A DNA stretch of 64,000 nucleotides from Yersinia frederiksenii ATCC 33641 (GCF_000754805.1 NZ_KN150731.1:2715886-2779885); one strand, 5' to 3'; positions 28,328-38,919 are shown, counted from the stretch's first letter. The notes: generated from the sequence alone by a model not told the origin. A program made the numbers and translations.

Positions 28328-29343
28328 TGATGACTGAAAGTAATAAAAAATCTAGTTGGCATAAATATCTCATCGGAATTGCAATTACGGTCATATGCTT
28401 GGTAATTATTGTCCGTCAGGTCAATATCACAGAAGTCGTTGACGCATTAGAAAGTTTCCGATGGGAGTATCTAGCTATGGGAATAGCTTCCCTTGCATTT
28501 GGTTATTCTTTGCGAATATTTCGCTGGGCAATAATGTTGGATGCAACAGGAGCTAAGATAAAGTGGAGTACTTGTGCAGCACCATTTCTTGGCTCTATCG
28601 CACTTAATAACGTACTGCCATTGCGTCTTGGCGATGCAATTCGCGCATTTATTTTCCCATCGGCAATGGGGATAAGTAAAACAACAGCAACCACTAGTTT
28701 GATTATGGAGCGATTGATTGATTTAATGACTCTATTGGGATGCTTAGCAATTGGCTTGGTGACATTAAGTGGTACTCACCTTCCACCGCTGATTGCCGAA
28801 TCTGCAGCCACTATGGCAGTAGTGGGTGGAGTAACTCTGATTATTGTTTTCCTCTTTAGCGGATCACTAGCCAAGTATATTAGTAATATAGCTTGTAGGA
28901 GAAGCTCATTTAAAGGTCCTGATCGTATATATAAACTCTTAGTAGTAGTTAGTGATTTATTAACTAACTTTGAAATTATGTCTCGGCCAAAAATACTATT
29001 TTCTGTAGTAATCATTTCTATGTTTGTTTGGGTTGGCGAGGCGGGCTTATTTTACTTTCTATTAGTTGGATTTGATTTTGATACAGCTCCTGCGATAGCT
29101 GTGGTTGTTATGTCAATAGCTACACTTTCAACCTTAGTACCATCATCACCCGGTTATGTCGGTCCTTTCCACTTAGCGGCATTTGCCGCAATTTCGATGC
29201 TCGGGGGTACTACCGCACAAGCAGGTAGCTATGCAGTTTTATCTCACTTAGCACTCTGGTTACCAACTACATTAGTAGGTGCAATTGCAATTTTAATGAA
29301 ACCTGAATTATTCAGGTCTCTTCACTCAAGATCTGCTCCATAA
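28327..29343 (+). CDS. Flippase-like membrane protein (LPG_synthase_TM / UPF0104 family)
   Basis: About 338 residues and almost entirely hydrophobic, with roughly eight transmembrane helices. Family landmarks are WSTCAAPFLGSIALNNVLPLRLGDAIRAF and the later PSSPGYVGPFHLAAFAA. It belongs to the group once named UPF0104, related to the membrane part of lysylphosphatidylglycerol synthases and often found with lipid-linked glycosylation genes. I infer a role in flipping or handling the lipid-linked sugar. The start overlaps the preceding stop (TAATG); MMTESNKK is chosen over an in-frame ATG inside the upstream gene. Confidence 0.8.
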   Translation: MMTESNKKSSWHKYLIGIAITVICLVIIVRQVNITEVVDALESFRWEYLAMGIASLAFGYSLRIFRWAIMLDATGAKIKWSTCAAPFLGSIALNNVLPLRLGDAIRAFIFPSAMGISKTTATTSLIMERLIDLMTLLGCLAIGLVTLSGTHLPPLIAESAATMAVVGGVTLIIVFLFSGSLAKYISNIACRRSSFKGPDRIYKLLVVVSDLLTNFEIMSRPKILFSVVIISMFVWVGEAGLFYFLLVGFDFDTAPAIAVVVMSIATLSTLVPSSPGYVGPFHLAAFAAISMLGGTTAQAGSYAVLSHLALWLPTTLVGAIAILMKPELFRSLHSRSAP

Positions 29344-29367
29344 ATTTATATAAATTGAGTAACAATT

Positions 29368-30687
29368 ATGAATAATTACGATACCGTTATTGTTGGTGCT
29401 GGCTTTACTGGCTTAACTACGGCCTATGTATTAGCAAAGCAGGGTAAAAAAGTCAAAGTCATTGAAGCTGATAGCACCCCAGGTGGTTTGGCTGGTACTT
29501 TTGAATTTGCCGATGGTGTCAAACTTGAGAAGTTTTATCATCATTGGTTTAACAATGATATCTATGTACCTGAGCTAGTTAAGGAATTAGGTATGGAAGG
29601 TGATGTTATCCTATTACCTACCCGTACAGGCATGTATTTTAATGGTCGTATGTGGAAACTTTCAACTCCACTAGATCTATTACGCTTCAAAGCATTGTCA
29701 CTAATTGATCGAATTAGACTTGGCCTTCTCGTATTCCAGGTTCGTCGTATTAAAGATTGGAAAACAATTGAACATCTTAGTATCCGCGAATGGTTAGAAC
29801 CTTTGTGCGGTAAGGCTGTATATAAAATTGTCTGGGAACCTTTAATTGAATCAAAATTTTCGATCTATGCAGAAGCAGTAAATGCTGTCTGGATGTGGAA
29901 AAAACTAGTTCTTCGCGGAAGTACTCGCAACGATAAAGGTGGTGAAGAGTTAGCTTACTTTAAAGGGGGTTTTGGTCGTTTAGCTGAGGCAATGGTCACA
30001 GCGATAGAGCAAGCCGGTGGCGAAGTGATATTTAATACTAAAGTCACTGGAATTACTTCTGAGGGGAGATCAATTACAACATTACAAACATCTCAAACAG
30101 AAGTTCATGGGAAAGAGTTTTTGTTTACACCTTCGCTCCCAATCATTGCTAATATATTCAAAGAGAATGCGCCATCAGAGTGGATCGATAAACTAAACCG
30201 TGTCCGTTATTTAGGTAATATGTGTTTGGTATTACGTTTAAATTGCAGTCTTTCAGAAACTTATTGGTTAAATGTTAACGACCCTGGATTCCCATTTGTT
30301 GGTGTTATTGAACATACTAACTTTGATAGCACCGAAAACTACAAAGGAAGCCATATTGCTTATCTTTCCAGATATCTAGCAACTGAAGACCCAGTATGGG
30401 CATATAGTGATGAAGAATATGTCAACTTTGCTCTACAGCATTTAAAACGAATGTTCCCAGAGATGGATAAATCATGGGTTATTGAACATAAAGTTTGGCG
30501 CTCTGAATATGCACAGCCGGTTACAGAACGAGGTTATTCTCAATATGTACCTAGCGAAGAAACTCCATTTGATAATGGGTCAATTTCGACTATGGCACAA
30601 ATTTATCCTGAAGATCGTGGTACTAACTATGCAATTCGTGAGGGGCGAAAAATTGCTAAGAGCATTTCAGAGAGACTGAGTAAATGA
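29368..30687 (+). CDS. FAD-dependent oxidoreductase (amine-oxidase / protoporphyrinogen-oxidase-like)
   Basis: A 439-residue flavoprotein with an N-terminal Rossmann motif DTVIVGAGFTGLTTAYVLAKQGKKVKVIEAD and then PGGLAGTFEF, as in the amine oxidase, phytoene desaturase and UDP-galactopyranose mutase superfamily. The C-terminal FAD-contact region is less typical (GRKIAKSI). Its role in the cluster is unknown. Options are a flavin-dependent sugar mutase, or an oxidase/epimerase acting on a nucleotide- or lipid-linked sugar. It sits 24 bp after the flippase-like gene and overlaps the next gene by 4 nt. Confidence 0.8.
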   Translation: MNNYDTVIVGAGFTGLTTAYVLAKQGKKVKVIEADSTPGGLAGTFEFADGVKLEKFYHHWFNNDIYVPELVKELGMEGDVILLPTRTGMYFNGRMWKLSTPLDLLRFKALSLIDRIRLGLLVFQVRRIKDWKTIEHLSIREWLEPLCGKAVYKIVWEPLIESKFSIYAEAVNAVWMWKKLVLRGSTRNDKGGEELAYFKGGFGRLAEAMVTAIEQAGGEVIFNTKVTGITSEGRSITTLQTSQTEVHGKEFLFTPSLPIIANIFKENAPSEWIDKLNRVRYLGNMCLVLRLNCSLSETYWLNVNDPGFPFVGVIEHTNFDSTENYKGSHIAYLSRYLATEDPVWAYSDEEYVNFALQHLKRMFPEMDKSWVIEHKVWRSEYAQPVTERGYSQYVPSEETPFDNGSISTMAQIYPEDRGTNYAIREGRKIAKSISERLSK

Positions 30688-32645
30688 TAAAATTTAGCCT
30701 AATAGACTTTAAGAAGTTGTTGCCTTACCTATACATAGGCTTAGGTTTACTCATATTGCTCTTAATTGTCGGACGTTTTACACCAATACGAGTAGGTGAT
30801 GGCTCTGAATATTATGCAATGTTTAGTGCATGGAATGTCACACATCGCCCATGGATGACATCTTTAGCCTATAATGCATATGAAGATTTATTTTCCTCGC
30901 ATGAAATACTAGGTTTAGTTCCACGCGATGCCCTAGAAAAAACATTCCCTGCTTTGATAGCAGGGAATACCGCTGATTTTAATCACTTTTGGCTTTATAG
31001 CTTCCTTGCTTTTATATTTTCTAAAATTATATCACTAACCGGAATTGACTTATCCACACATGGTTCTTTTTTGGTGCTTCATTTTCTTTTAGTCTTTATG
31101 ACGCTATCCATTTCTTACAGATACTATAAATGGCAAGGCGTTTTTATCGTTATTTTAATGACCTTTTTTTCACCTATACTCTGGTTTACTAATAAGGTTC
31201 ATACAGAGCTATTTACTTACTGCTTAGCACTATCTGGTGTAATATTTATATATGCGAGAAGATATCTTCCATCTGCGTTAATGTTCGCCATTGCATCAGC
31301 TCAAAATCCGAGTTTTGCATTGATTGCATTTGTACCCTTTTGCTATAAATTCATTCTACAAAGAAAAGGTAAATATAGCTCAGCTGAAGTTATCATGGTT
31401 GTAGCTACTGTTTTTTTCGTATTACTGCACCCTGTTTATTATTTTTTACGATTTGGGGTAATCACTCCTCAATTGCTTGCTGGTGGAGCTTCATTAGGTG
31501 GAAATTTATCGACATTCTATATATGGATAATCGATCCAGACTTAGGAATAATTCCTAACTGGCCATTGGGTATCTTATCTATTATAATCGCTATATATGT
31601 ATTATTCAGAAATAAAAATATAGAATATCTGCAGACTAATAGGCATATAGGTTTATTCTTAATATTTTATCTTTTGATCAATTTCTACGCACATTCATCA
31701 ACAACAAATATAAACTCTGGTGCTACTCCAGGGTTAGCACGATATGCACTATGGTATTTACCATTAGCATTTCCTATTCTATTGTTTATTTCAAAAAATA
31801 TAACATTTAGAAATAAACTCTCTTACATCATTACCTTATTGTTGGTTATTATATCTATACTCTCCCTGAAAGATAACAACCCTAAATTAGGAGAGGATTA
31901 CACGACACCTTCACGAATATCATTTTTCATACAAAAACATTTGCCATGGTTATATAATCCACCAATAGAAGTATTCCAAGAAAGATATTCTGAATATGGT
32001 GAAGCTGTTCATATAAAATCATATCTTGCAATTATGGGACCTGATTGTCTTAAGCTACTAATATCACCTACTAACAATGGTCAAGATGTTCTACTTCCTC
32101 ATAATTGTCGCTATGATCAAAGAAAAATCAATGCCATAGTGAAAAATTTATCTAGAGAGACTCCATATGGTAAATACGTAAATTTGAGTAAAGAAGATGT
32201 TCAAAATATAAATATAAAAGTTCTACCCAAAAAATATAGTACTGCTGTAACAGGTGATGGTGACTTTATCTTAGGAAGTGGATGGGGACAGAAAGAAGAA
32301 AGGGGCATTTGGTCCGAGGGTAAGATTGCAAATCTATATATTCCATGTGGTGATGAGCAGTTTTTCTCAAAAAATAAAGAATTTATTATTTTATTAACTC
32401 TTCAATCTTTTTCTACTCAAAATATAAAATTTTCGGCTAAGGGGCATTCACTATGGAAAGGTGATCTTTTAGGTAAGCCAACGGACTTATCATTCTCAAT
32501 TCCATCAGATACATGCCAAAAAGATGGTATCAATATCACTATAGATATATCTAACCCTGTTTCTCCCAGAGAGTTAGGATTATCAGACGATCCAAGAAAA
32601 CTTGGTATTTTCCTCATTTCTTTTGAAATAAAAGCTGATAACTAG
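30684..32645 (+). CDS. Large membrane protein, probable GT-C-type glycosyltransferase
   Basis: A 653-residue protein with about ten transmembrane helices in the first 390 residues and a soluble, presumably periplasmic domain of about 250 residues after that. The first extracytoplasmic loop has an acidic GDGSEYYAM motif, as GT-C enzymes using polyprenyl-phosphate sugars have (often D/E near the first loop). The C-terminal domain has beta-rich stretches (FILGSGWGQKEERGIWSEGKIANLYIPC) resembling carbohydrate-binding folds. I infer that it transfers the lipid-linked sugar to a surface glycan, like the serotype-specific third gene of gtrABC loci. Function is not established. Last gene of the cluster. 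Confidence 0.6.
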   Translation: MIKFSLIDFKKLLPYLYIGLGLLILLLIVGRFTPIRVGDGSEYYAMFSAWNVTHRPWMTSLAYNAYEDLFSSHEILGLVPRDALEKTFPALIAGNTADFNHFWLYSFLAFIFSKIISLTGIDLSTHGSFLVLHFLLVFMTLSISYRYYKWQGVFIVILMTFFSPILWFTNKVHTELFTYCLALSGVIFIYARRYLPSALMFAIASAQNPSFALIAFVPFCYKFILQRKGKYSSAEVIMVVATVFFVLLHPVYYFLRFGVITPQLLAGGASLGGNLSTFYIWIIDPDLGIIPNWPLGILSIIIAIYVLFRNKNIEYLQTNRHIGLFLIFYLLINFYAHSSTTNINSGATPGLARYALWYLPLAFPILLFISKNITFRNKLSYIITLLLVIISILSLKDNNPKLGEDYTTPSRISFFIQKHLPWLYNPPIEVFQERYSEYGEAVHIKSYLAIMGPDCLKLLISPTNNGQDVLLPHNCRYDQRKINAIVKNLSRETPYGKYVNLSKEDVQNINIKVLPKKYSTAVTGDGDFILGSGWGQKEERGIWSEGKIANLYIPCGDEQFFSKNKEFIILLTLQSFSTQNIKFSAKGHSLWKGDLLGKPTDLSFSIPSDTCQKDGINITIDISNPVSPRELGLSDDPRKLGIFLISFEIKADN

Positions 32646-32657
32646 AGTTAATCTGGT

Positions 32658-32696
32658 AAATGACTGGCTCGTTGTGATCTAGAGGCAGTCATTTTC
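32658..32696 (+). terminator. Probable terminator of the glycan cluster
   Basis: AAATGACTG pairs with CAGTCATTT around a 19-nt loop, followed by a T-rich tail (TTCTTCTTC), 15 bp after the last stop. Confidence 0.6.
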
Positions 32697-32844
32697 TTCT
32701 TCATTATAATTTAAAATACGATTAGTTACTGAATCGTTTTACGTTTAGTCGACACTGCAGAATCATTTAAGATTATTTAAAAAAGAAGTGGTCTACTCCA
32801 AAGTTAGATACAGCTCTCAGTTAGTGATGTCGAATCCTTTACTC

Positions 32845-33090
32845 TCAGTAATCATCCTTTCTTCTCCAGTCCGCTGCAAATTTGGCCTGTATAAGATAAT
32901 TCAACGTGGAGTGCTGTCGACACTCGTTATAATCTTTGCAGCATTTATTAATGATATACCTCGAATGACTGATATCGCCGAACCAGTGTTCATCATGAAA
33001 CCGTCCATTAAAACTCTCAATAAGCCTATTTTGTGTCAACTTACCTGGCTCTGTATAAAGCCGTAGATCAACACCGTGCTCATAGGCCAA
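32845..33090 (-). pseudogene. IS3-family transposase OrfB remnant (C-terminal part)
   Basis: 81 codons reading GVDLRLYTEPGKLTQNRLIESFNGRF and then HSTLNYLIQAKFAADWRRK in translation, which is the conserved C-terminus of IS3-family DDE integrases with the catalytic Glu in QNRLIESFNGRFHDE. The upstream D residues lie in another frame, so the gene is broken. Confidence 0.8.
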
Positions 33091-33139
33091 TTACTCGAGC
33101 ACAGGCAGGTAGACTCAGGTCTCTGATTTGTTCTTATCG

Positions 33140-33346
33140 TCACAAGATATTCACGGAACAGTGCAATGCTGTCAAATATATGTATACCCGGATCCCGAGG
33201 GCGAGGGCGACACTCACTGTGAAATCATCGACACAGCTCAGGCACTTGCTCCTACGTCCGGAGACCAGGGTACCCATGACAAAATCCATCGACAAGGTCA
33301 GTTTCGGTGCAGACGGATAGAGCAGCAGATAACGCTCTGTTACCAA
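33140..33346 (-). pseudogene. IS3-family transposase OrfB remnant (central DDE part)
   Basis: Contains LTLSMDFVMGTLVSGRRSKCLSCVDDFTVS, recognisable as the segment holding the first catalytic Asp (SMDFV) and the VDDFT stretch of IS3-family OrfB. It is out of frame with the C-terminal piece. Confidence 0.75.
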
Positions 33347-33535
33347 CCCTCTGCGACGTCGTCTATGTTTACACCCAGCCCACGGGGGTGGTAAAGGTAG
33401 TATACGTTCTTGTGAATAAAGTGAACAGCCACGTGGCCTCGGTAGTTAGGCCTCGTAAGTAGTAAGTTGACGGTGAGAATTCCGTCAGCCTCCAGACACG
33501 ATGTTGTGACAGTCCGGTCGCATCACAAATCAATA

Positions 33536-33670
33536 TCATGGTTTGCCGACATTCATTGCTGTAGCAGCAGCGGCAACGGCAACGGCAACGGTGTAATGCT
33601 GATCCAGTACAAGCTGGGCGGCTTCGAGGCGAAACTCGAGGCTAAAATTGCGTCTGTTACGTCCGGTCAT
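33536..33670 (-). pseudogene. IS3-family OrfA remnant with expanded GTTGCC repeat
   Basis: Starts MTGRNRRNFSLEFRLEAAQL, the N-terminal helix-turn-helix of an IS3-family OrfA, and stops after 44 codons. Where relatives read YTVAAAATAMNVGK, this copy reads TVAVAVAAAATAMNVGKP, because the hexamer GTTGCC is present three times in tandem. The insertion and the early stop mark it as dead. Confidence 0.75.
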
Positions 33671-33738
33671 AATGTCACCTGTTTTAACTATGATGCGATG
33701 ATATCACCTCTATTCAGGTGGCCAAATTTAGTGTGCCA

Positions 33739-35139
33739 CTACAATACCTCGCGACTTTCTACTGGTTCTTGAATGATACGAGGTGGTGCTTTACGCAACC
33801 AAATCCACCAGGCAAATGTCATTAATGCCACCCAGGCCAGACCGACATACATGGCAATTCGGGTGTCAGGAAAATACCCTAGAACCGCAATAATGAATGC
33901 CATAAAGATAATGGTCAGAATAGGTGCTATCGGCCAGAAAGGAACAGGAAAGACCAGGCGGGCAACATTTTCTTTGCTCATTGAGCGGCGCATAGCGACC
34001 TGTGATATCAGAATCATTAACCACACCCAAACAGTTGCAAAAGTCGCAATTGAAGCAATAATCAGGAATACATTTTTTGGCATCAGGTAGTTCAATACCA
34101 CGCCACATAGCAGCGCGATAGCCATCACCAAAATAGTCATCCATGGCACACCATTGCGCGTTAGGCGGCTAAAGCATTTAGGCGCTAACCCTTCTTGCGC
34201 CATGCCATACATCATACGACCCGCACCATAGATGTCGCTGTTAATCGCTGAAATAGCCGCTGTGATAACCACTAAATTCAGAATATTGGCCGCTGAACTA
34301 ATACCTAAGCTACTGAAAATTTCCACAAAAGGACTGCCATTTTGCCCAATGCTGTTCCATGGATAGATAGCCATCAGAACAAATAAAGTCAAAACATAGA
34401 ACAACAGAATACGTACCGGAACAGTATTGATAGCGCGTGGTAGGACCTTTTCCGGATTTTTCGCCTCACTGGCGGTTACCCCAATAATTTCGATGCCGCC
34501 AAAAGCAAACATCACTACAGCAAATGAAGCAATCACGCCCGAAATACCATTGGGCATAAACCCTTGATGAGACCATAAATTGCTGACCCCGGTGCTCTCA
34601 TGACCCGCACCAAAGCCAAACATCATAATCCCCAGCCCTGCGGCAATCATGGCAATAATTGCAGTTACTTTAAGCAAGGATAACCAAAACTCCATCTCAC
34701 CAAAAACTTTGACTGAACAGAGATTTAGCGCACCAATAAAGAAAATAATGCTCAGAACCCAAACCCATTGCGGCGCATCAGGGAACCACAACCCCATATA
34801 AATACCGAACGCTGTGACATCGGCTAGTGCCACGATAATCATTTCAAAGGTATACGTCCAACCGGTCAAAAAGCCAGCTAACGGCCCCAGATAACGACTG
34901 GCATAGTGACCGAAAGAACCTGCAACCGGATCGTGTACAGCCATTTCACCCAGTGCACGCATCACCATAAACACTGCACCGCCACCAATTAGGTAAGCAA
35001 GCAATACTGCTGGCCCTGCCAGACGAATTGCCTCGGCAGAACCATAAAATAAGCCGGTACCAATAGCGGAACCTAACGCCATGAACCGGATATGCCGGGC
35101 ACTAAGGCCGCGTTTCAGCGTGGATGAATCATTCTTCAT
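33739..35139 (-). CDS. Amino-acid permease of the ProY/HutT type
   Basis: About 466 residues with 12 hydrophobic helices of the amino acid-polyamine-organocation family. Signatures are [25 protein letters not shown] near the N-terminus and [25 protein letters not shown] in the middle. I start at [13 protein letters not shown] (ATG ending 35139). ProY of E. coli is close, but the position directly downstream of hutUH suggests histidine or urocanate uptake (HutT). The TAG stop lies exactly where the IS remnant ends, so the C-terminus may have been altered. Confidence 0.85.
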   Translation of the reverse strand: MKNDSSTLKRGLSARHIRFMALGSAIGTGLFYGSAEAIRLAGPAVLLAYLIGGGAVFMVMRALGEMAVHDPVAGSFGHYASRYLGPLAGFLTGWTYTFEMIIVALADVTAFGIYMGLWFPDAPQWVWVLSIIFFIGALNLCSVKVFGEMEFWLSLLKVTAIIAMIAAGLGIMMFGFGAGHESTGVSNLWSHQGFMPNGISGVIASFAVVMFAFGGIEIIGVTASEAKNPEKVLPRAINTVPVRILLFYVLTLFVLMAIYPWNSIGQNGSPFVEIFSSLGISSAANILNLVVITAAISAINSDIYGAGRMMYGMAQEGLAPKCFSRLTRNGVPWMTILVMAIALLCGVVLNYLMPKNVFLIIASIATFATVWVWLMILISQVAMRRSMSKENVARLVFPVPFWPIAPILTIIFMAFIIAVLGYFPDTRIAMYVGLAWVALMTFAWWIWLRKAPPRIIQEPVESREVL

Positions 35140-35252
35140 GGTACATTCTCGCAAGATTTGTGCCCTTTCAGGCAGGGGTTCAGAGAGGGTGATCCCGGTT
35201 GCTGGGATCACCTATAGATCAATATAATGACTGCTTATTATTCGATTAGTTA

Positions 35253-36797
35253 TTAAAGACTGGGTAGTAGATGCGGAGGCATCAGTTCATTCATATGATG
35301 CTGAGCAATAAGCTGACTTGCAGCTTCGATATCGGGGGCAAAAAAACGATCTTTTTCGTAGTAAGCGACATGCTTACGTAATAAATGGCGTGCGGGCTCC
35401 AGTGTATCTGATGTTTTCAAGCCTTTACGTAAATCCAGCCCCTGACATGCGGCCAACCACTCGACGGCCAAAATACCGCGCACGTTTTCAGCCATCTCCC
35501 ATAAGCGCTTACCTGCCCGTGGAGCCATAGAAACATGGTCTTCCTGATTGGCTGAGGTTGGGATGCTATCGACACTCGAAGGGAATGCCAGCCCTTTGTT
35601 TTCACTGGTTAGCGCTGCTGCCGTGACCTGAGCAATCATAAAACCAGAGTTTACACCGCCGTTTTCCACCAAGAATGGAGGTAACTGCGACATATGTTTA
35701 TCCATCAATAACGAAATACGTCGCTCGGATAATGAGCCGATTTCTGCTAATGCCAGCGCCAGATTGTCCGCCGCCATAGCGACTGGCTCAGCATGGAAGT
35801 TACCACCAGACAACACGTCGCCTTGTTCAGCAAATACTAATGGGTTATCTGACACCGCGTTAGACTCAACCGCCAGCACTTCTGCCGCCTGACGCATTTG
35901 GGTCAGACAGGCCCCCATGACCTGCGGTTGACAGCGCAAAGAGTATGGGTCTTGCACTTTGTCACAATTTCTATGAGATTCAGAGACTTCACTGCGCTCA
36001 CCGAGTAAATGACGGTAAGTACTCGCAGCATCAATTTGCCCACGTTGGCCTCTCACTGCATGAATACGCGCATCAAATGGGCTGCGAGAGCCTAATGCCG
36101 CCTCCACCGTCAAGCTGCCAAAGACCGAGGCCGCAGCATACAGATCTTCTGCTTCAAATAATCCACGCAGTGCATAAGCGGTAGAAACCTGCGTGCCATT
36201 AAGTAGAGCCAGCCCCTCTTTTGCCACGAGTGTGAGTGGTTGCAAACCTGCTTTAGTCAATGCGGCGCGCGCATCCAGCCACTCCCCTTGATAACGAGCT
36301 TTACCTTCACCTAACAACAACAAGCTCATGTGTGCCAACGGAGCCAGATCACCAGAAGCCCCCACTGAACCTTTTAGTGGGATATGTGGGTAAACTTGTG
36401 CATTAACCAAGGTAATTAATGCTTGGATAACCTCCAGTCGAATACCGGAGAAACCACGAGCCAGGCTATTGATTTTCAACACCATAATCAAGCGCACAAT
36501 AGCATCATCATTCGGTTCACCCACACCCGCAGCATGAGACAGAACAATTGAGCGTTGCAGGTTTTCTAAATCTTCAGTTGCAATGCGGGTCGATGCCAAC
36601 AAGCCAAAGCCGGTATTAATGCCATAAGCAGTGCGCTTCTCTGCCAAGATGGCCTGCACACAATCCACACTTTGTTGAATGGCAGCGTATGCATTTTCAT
36701 CCAAAGTGATCTGAACCGGATGTTGATAAATATGCCGTAAGTCGGCCAGAGTCATCTGACCGGGACGCAGGGTCATGGTTTCGAGGGTTGTTTTCAT
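35253..36797 (-). CDS. hutH: Histidine ammonia-lyase HutH
   Basis: A 514-residue lyase of the PAL/HAL family. The Ala-Ser-Gly triad that cyclises to the MIO cofactor lies in [17 protein letters not shown], and YGINTGFG and QEDHVSM are further family signatures. It converts L-histidine to trans-urocanate plus ammonia, the first step of the hut pathway. The ATG overlaps the hutU stop (TAATG), so the two are coupled. hutI, hutG and hutC are not in the window. Confidence 0.96.
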   Translation of the reverse strand: MKTTLETMTLRPGQMTLADLRHIYQHPVQITLDENAYAAIQQSVDCVQAILAEKRTAYGINTGFGLLASTRIATEDLENLQRSIVLSHAAGVGEPNDDAIVRLIMVLKINSLARGFSGIRLEVIQALITLVNAQVYPHIPLKGSVGASGDLAPLAHMSLLLLGEGKARYQGEWLDARAALTKAGLQPLTLVAKEGLALLNGTQVSTAYALRGLFEAEDLYAAASVFGSLTVEAALGSRSPFDARIHAVRGQRGQIDAASTYRHLLGERSEVSESHRNCDKVQDPYSLRCQPQVMGACLTQMRQAAEVLAVESNAVSDNPLVFAEQGDVLSGGNFHAEPVAMAADNLALALAEIGSLSERRISLLMDKHMSQLPPFLVENGGVNSGFMIAQVTAAALTSENKGLAFPSSVDSIPTSANQEDHVSMAPRAGKRLWEMAENVRGILAVEWLAACQGLDLRKGLKTSDTLEPARHLLRKHVAYYEKDRFFAPDIEAASQLIAQHHMNELMPPHLLPSL

Positions 36798-38500
36798 TAT
36801 TTTTTACCTTGAGTCGCGGCAACCATTGGCAGGTTTAACCCCTGCTCTTGTGCACAATCAATAGCGATGTCATAACCCGCATCAGCATGACGCATCACGC
36901 CAGTCGCCGGATCGTTATGTAATACTCGGGCAATACGTTCTGCTGCCTCATCACTGCCATCACATACCACCACCATGCCTGAATGTTGTGAGAACCCCAT
37001 CCCTACACCACCACCATGATGTAGTGACACCCAAGTTGCGCCACTGGCAGTATTCAGCAATGCATTAAGCAGCGGCCAATCCGAGACTGCATCAGATCCA
37101 TCTTGCATCGCTTCGGTTTCACGGTTAGGGCTGGCAACCGAGCCAGAATCCAGATGGTCACGGCCAATCACAATCGGCGCCGATAATTCTCCAGTACGTA
37201 CCATTTCATTAAAGGCCAAACCTAATTTAGCGCGCTGGCCTAAACCGACCCAGCAAATACGCGCCGGTAACCCTTGGAAGCTAATGCGTTCACGCGCCAT
37301 ATCCAACCAGTGATGCAAATGCTCATCATCAGGGATTAGTTCTTTAACCTTAGCATCTGTTTTATAAATATCATCGGGGCTACCAGAGAGCGCAACCCAA
37401 CGGAATGGACCGATGCCACGGCAAAAGAGCGGGCGAATATAAGCGGGAACAAAACCAGGGAAATCAAAAGCCTGGCTCACACCCATATCTTGCGCCATCT
37501 GGCGAATATTATTGCCATAATCAAATGTTGGGATGCCCATATTGTGAAAGGCCAGCATTGCTTCAACATGTTCTGCCATTGAGGTTTTCGCTGCATTAAC
37601 CACCCGCGCAGGATCACTTTCAGCACGTTGGCGGTACTCTTCCCAGCTCCAGCCTTTTGGCAAATAACCATTTAGCGGGTCATGCGCACTGGTTTGGTCG
37701 GTCACCATATCCGGGCGAACCCCGCGACGTACCAGTTCAGGTAAAATTTCGGCCGCATTGCCACACAAGGCAACAGAAACAGCTTCACCCGCAGCAGTGT
37801 ATTTCTTGATTCGGGCTAAGGCATCATCCAGATCAATTGCTTGTTCATCGACATAACGAGTTTTAAGACGAAAATCGATCCGACTCTGCTGGCACTCAAT
37901 ATTGAGAGAACAAGCGCCAGCCAAGGTTGCCGCTAGCGGCTGTGCTCCCCCCATACCACCCAACCCTGCTGTCAATACCCAGCGCCCTTTCAGGCTACCA
38001 CCAAAGTGCTGACGACCGGCCTCCACAAAAGTTTCATAGGTACCCTGCACAATGCCCTGGCTGCCAATATAGATCCAACTGCCCGCCGTCATCTGGCCGT
38101 ACATAGCCAACCCTTTAGCATCTAACTCGTTAAAATGTTCCCAATTAGCCCAATGAGGCACCAAATTCGAGTTAGCAATCAAGACCCTAGGGGCATTACT
38201 GTGAGTTTTAAATACCCCCACCGGCTTACCTGACTGGATCAACAAAGTCTCGTCATCATTCAGATGAGTTAAGCTTTCCACAATCTGGTCATAACATTCC
38301 CAGTTGCGAGCTGCACGGCCAATACCACCGTAAACCACTAATTCTTTAGGATTCTCAGCGACTTCAGGGTCAAGATTATTCATCAACATGCGCAACGGGG
38401 CTTCAGTCAGCCAACTTTTGGCGGTCAATTTTGTGCCACGCGAGGCTCGAATCTCATTATCACGGAATCTGTTTTGGGCAGTCACGGCGATTTCCTTCAA
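36797..38500 (-). CDS. hutU: Urocanate hydratase HutU
   Basis: A 567-residue NAD+-dependent urocanase with the family core [23 protein letters not shown], ending near [18 protein letters not shown] and [10 protein letters not shown]. It hydrates urocanate to 4-imidazolone-5-propionate. It is the first gene of the leftward hutUH operon. The N-terminus [19 protein letters not shown] is slightly longer than some relatives that begin at the TxQNRFRDN segment. Confidence 0.96.
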   Translation of the reverse strand: MKEIAVTAQNRFRDNEIRASRGTKLTAKSWLTEAPLRMLMNNLDPEVAENPKELVVYGGIGRAARNWECYDQIVESLTHLNDDETLLIQSGKPVGVFKTHSNAPRVLIANSNLVPHWANWEHFNELDAKGLAMYGQMTAGSWIYIGSQGIVQGTYETFVEAGRQHFGGSLKGRWVLTAGLGGMGGAQPLAATLAGACSLNIECQQSRIDFRLKTRYVDEQAIDLDDALARIKKYTAAGEAVSVALCGNAAEILPELVRRGVRPDMVTDQTSAHDPLNGYLPKGWSWEEYRQRAESDPARVVNAAKTSMAEHVEAMLAFHNMGIPTFDYGNNIRQMAQDMGVSQAFDFPGFVPAYIRPLFCRGIGPFRWVALSGSPDDIYKTDAKVKELIPDDEHLHHWLDMARERISFQGLPARICWVGLGQRAKLGLAFNEMVRTGELSAPIVIGRDHLDSGSVASPNRETEAMQDGSDAVSDWPLLNALLNTASGATWVSLHHGGGVGMGFSQHSGMVVVCDGSDEAAERIARVLHNDPATGVMRHADAGYDIAIDCAQEQGLNLPMVAATQGKK

Positions 38501-38919
38501 CCAGTTTTTCAGGCATCAACAATATTACTTAGCTTGAGTATTTATTAACATATACTCGTATAGACAAGTACAATCAAGCACCAAAAAAATGATGATAGGT
38601 TGCTGTGTTTCAAAAAAACAGGGAACAAAATAGTGCTTAAAATTAGTTAGTTACTGTATTTTTCATTCTGTATTAAGACAAGGCGGGAGGATTTTTGACA
38701 TGAATTCAGCAACGAAACCAGCATAAAATTGGTTTGTTTTTGCGCACGGAGTCACATATATTTCACACCGATTTTACATTACAGCACCAGAAATGCGGGA
38801 TACCTCGCGGGATAATTAAGGGGATATTTGCTACTTAACTTAAGAAGGTTAGGTGTAGCAGATAAGAAGAAAGGACCAATTAGAATGGTGATTTACCCCT
38901 GTAGCCCCTACCAATATAT
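38501..38919 (-). promoter_or_regulatory. hutU promoter region
   Basis: About 420 bp upstream of hutU and downstream of the monooxygenase-like gene, with no coding frame that I credit. It is AT-rich and contains a HutC-like palindrome at 38554-38569. Confidence 0.5.
38554..38569. promoter_or_regulatory. Candidate HutC operator
   Basis: ACTCGTATAGACAAGT, an imperfect palindrome with 6 of 8 positions paired, 54-69 bp before the hutU start. It resembles the TTGTATAnACAA-type sites bound by the GntR-family repressor HutC, which urocanate releases. No hutC gene is in the window. Confidence 0.5.

Larger units (their letters stand above)
32788..33739 (-). mobile_element. Decayed IS3-family insertion sequence
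   Basis: About 950 bp bounded by imperfect inverted ends, GTGGTCTACTCCAAA at the left and (reversed) GTGGCACACTAAATTT at the right. Pieces of both transposase frames survive on the minus strand: an OrfA start (33536-33670) and OrfB DDE fragments (33140-33346 and 32845-33090). Frames are broken and the element is shorter than the usual 1.2-1.3 kb, so it is inactive. It separates the glycan cluster from the hut genes, and its right end touches the stop codon of the permease gene. Confidence 0.75.
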
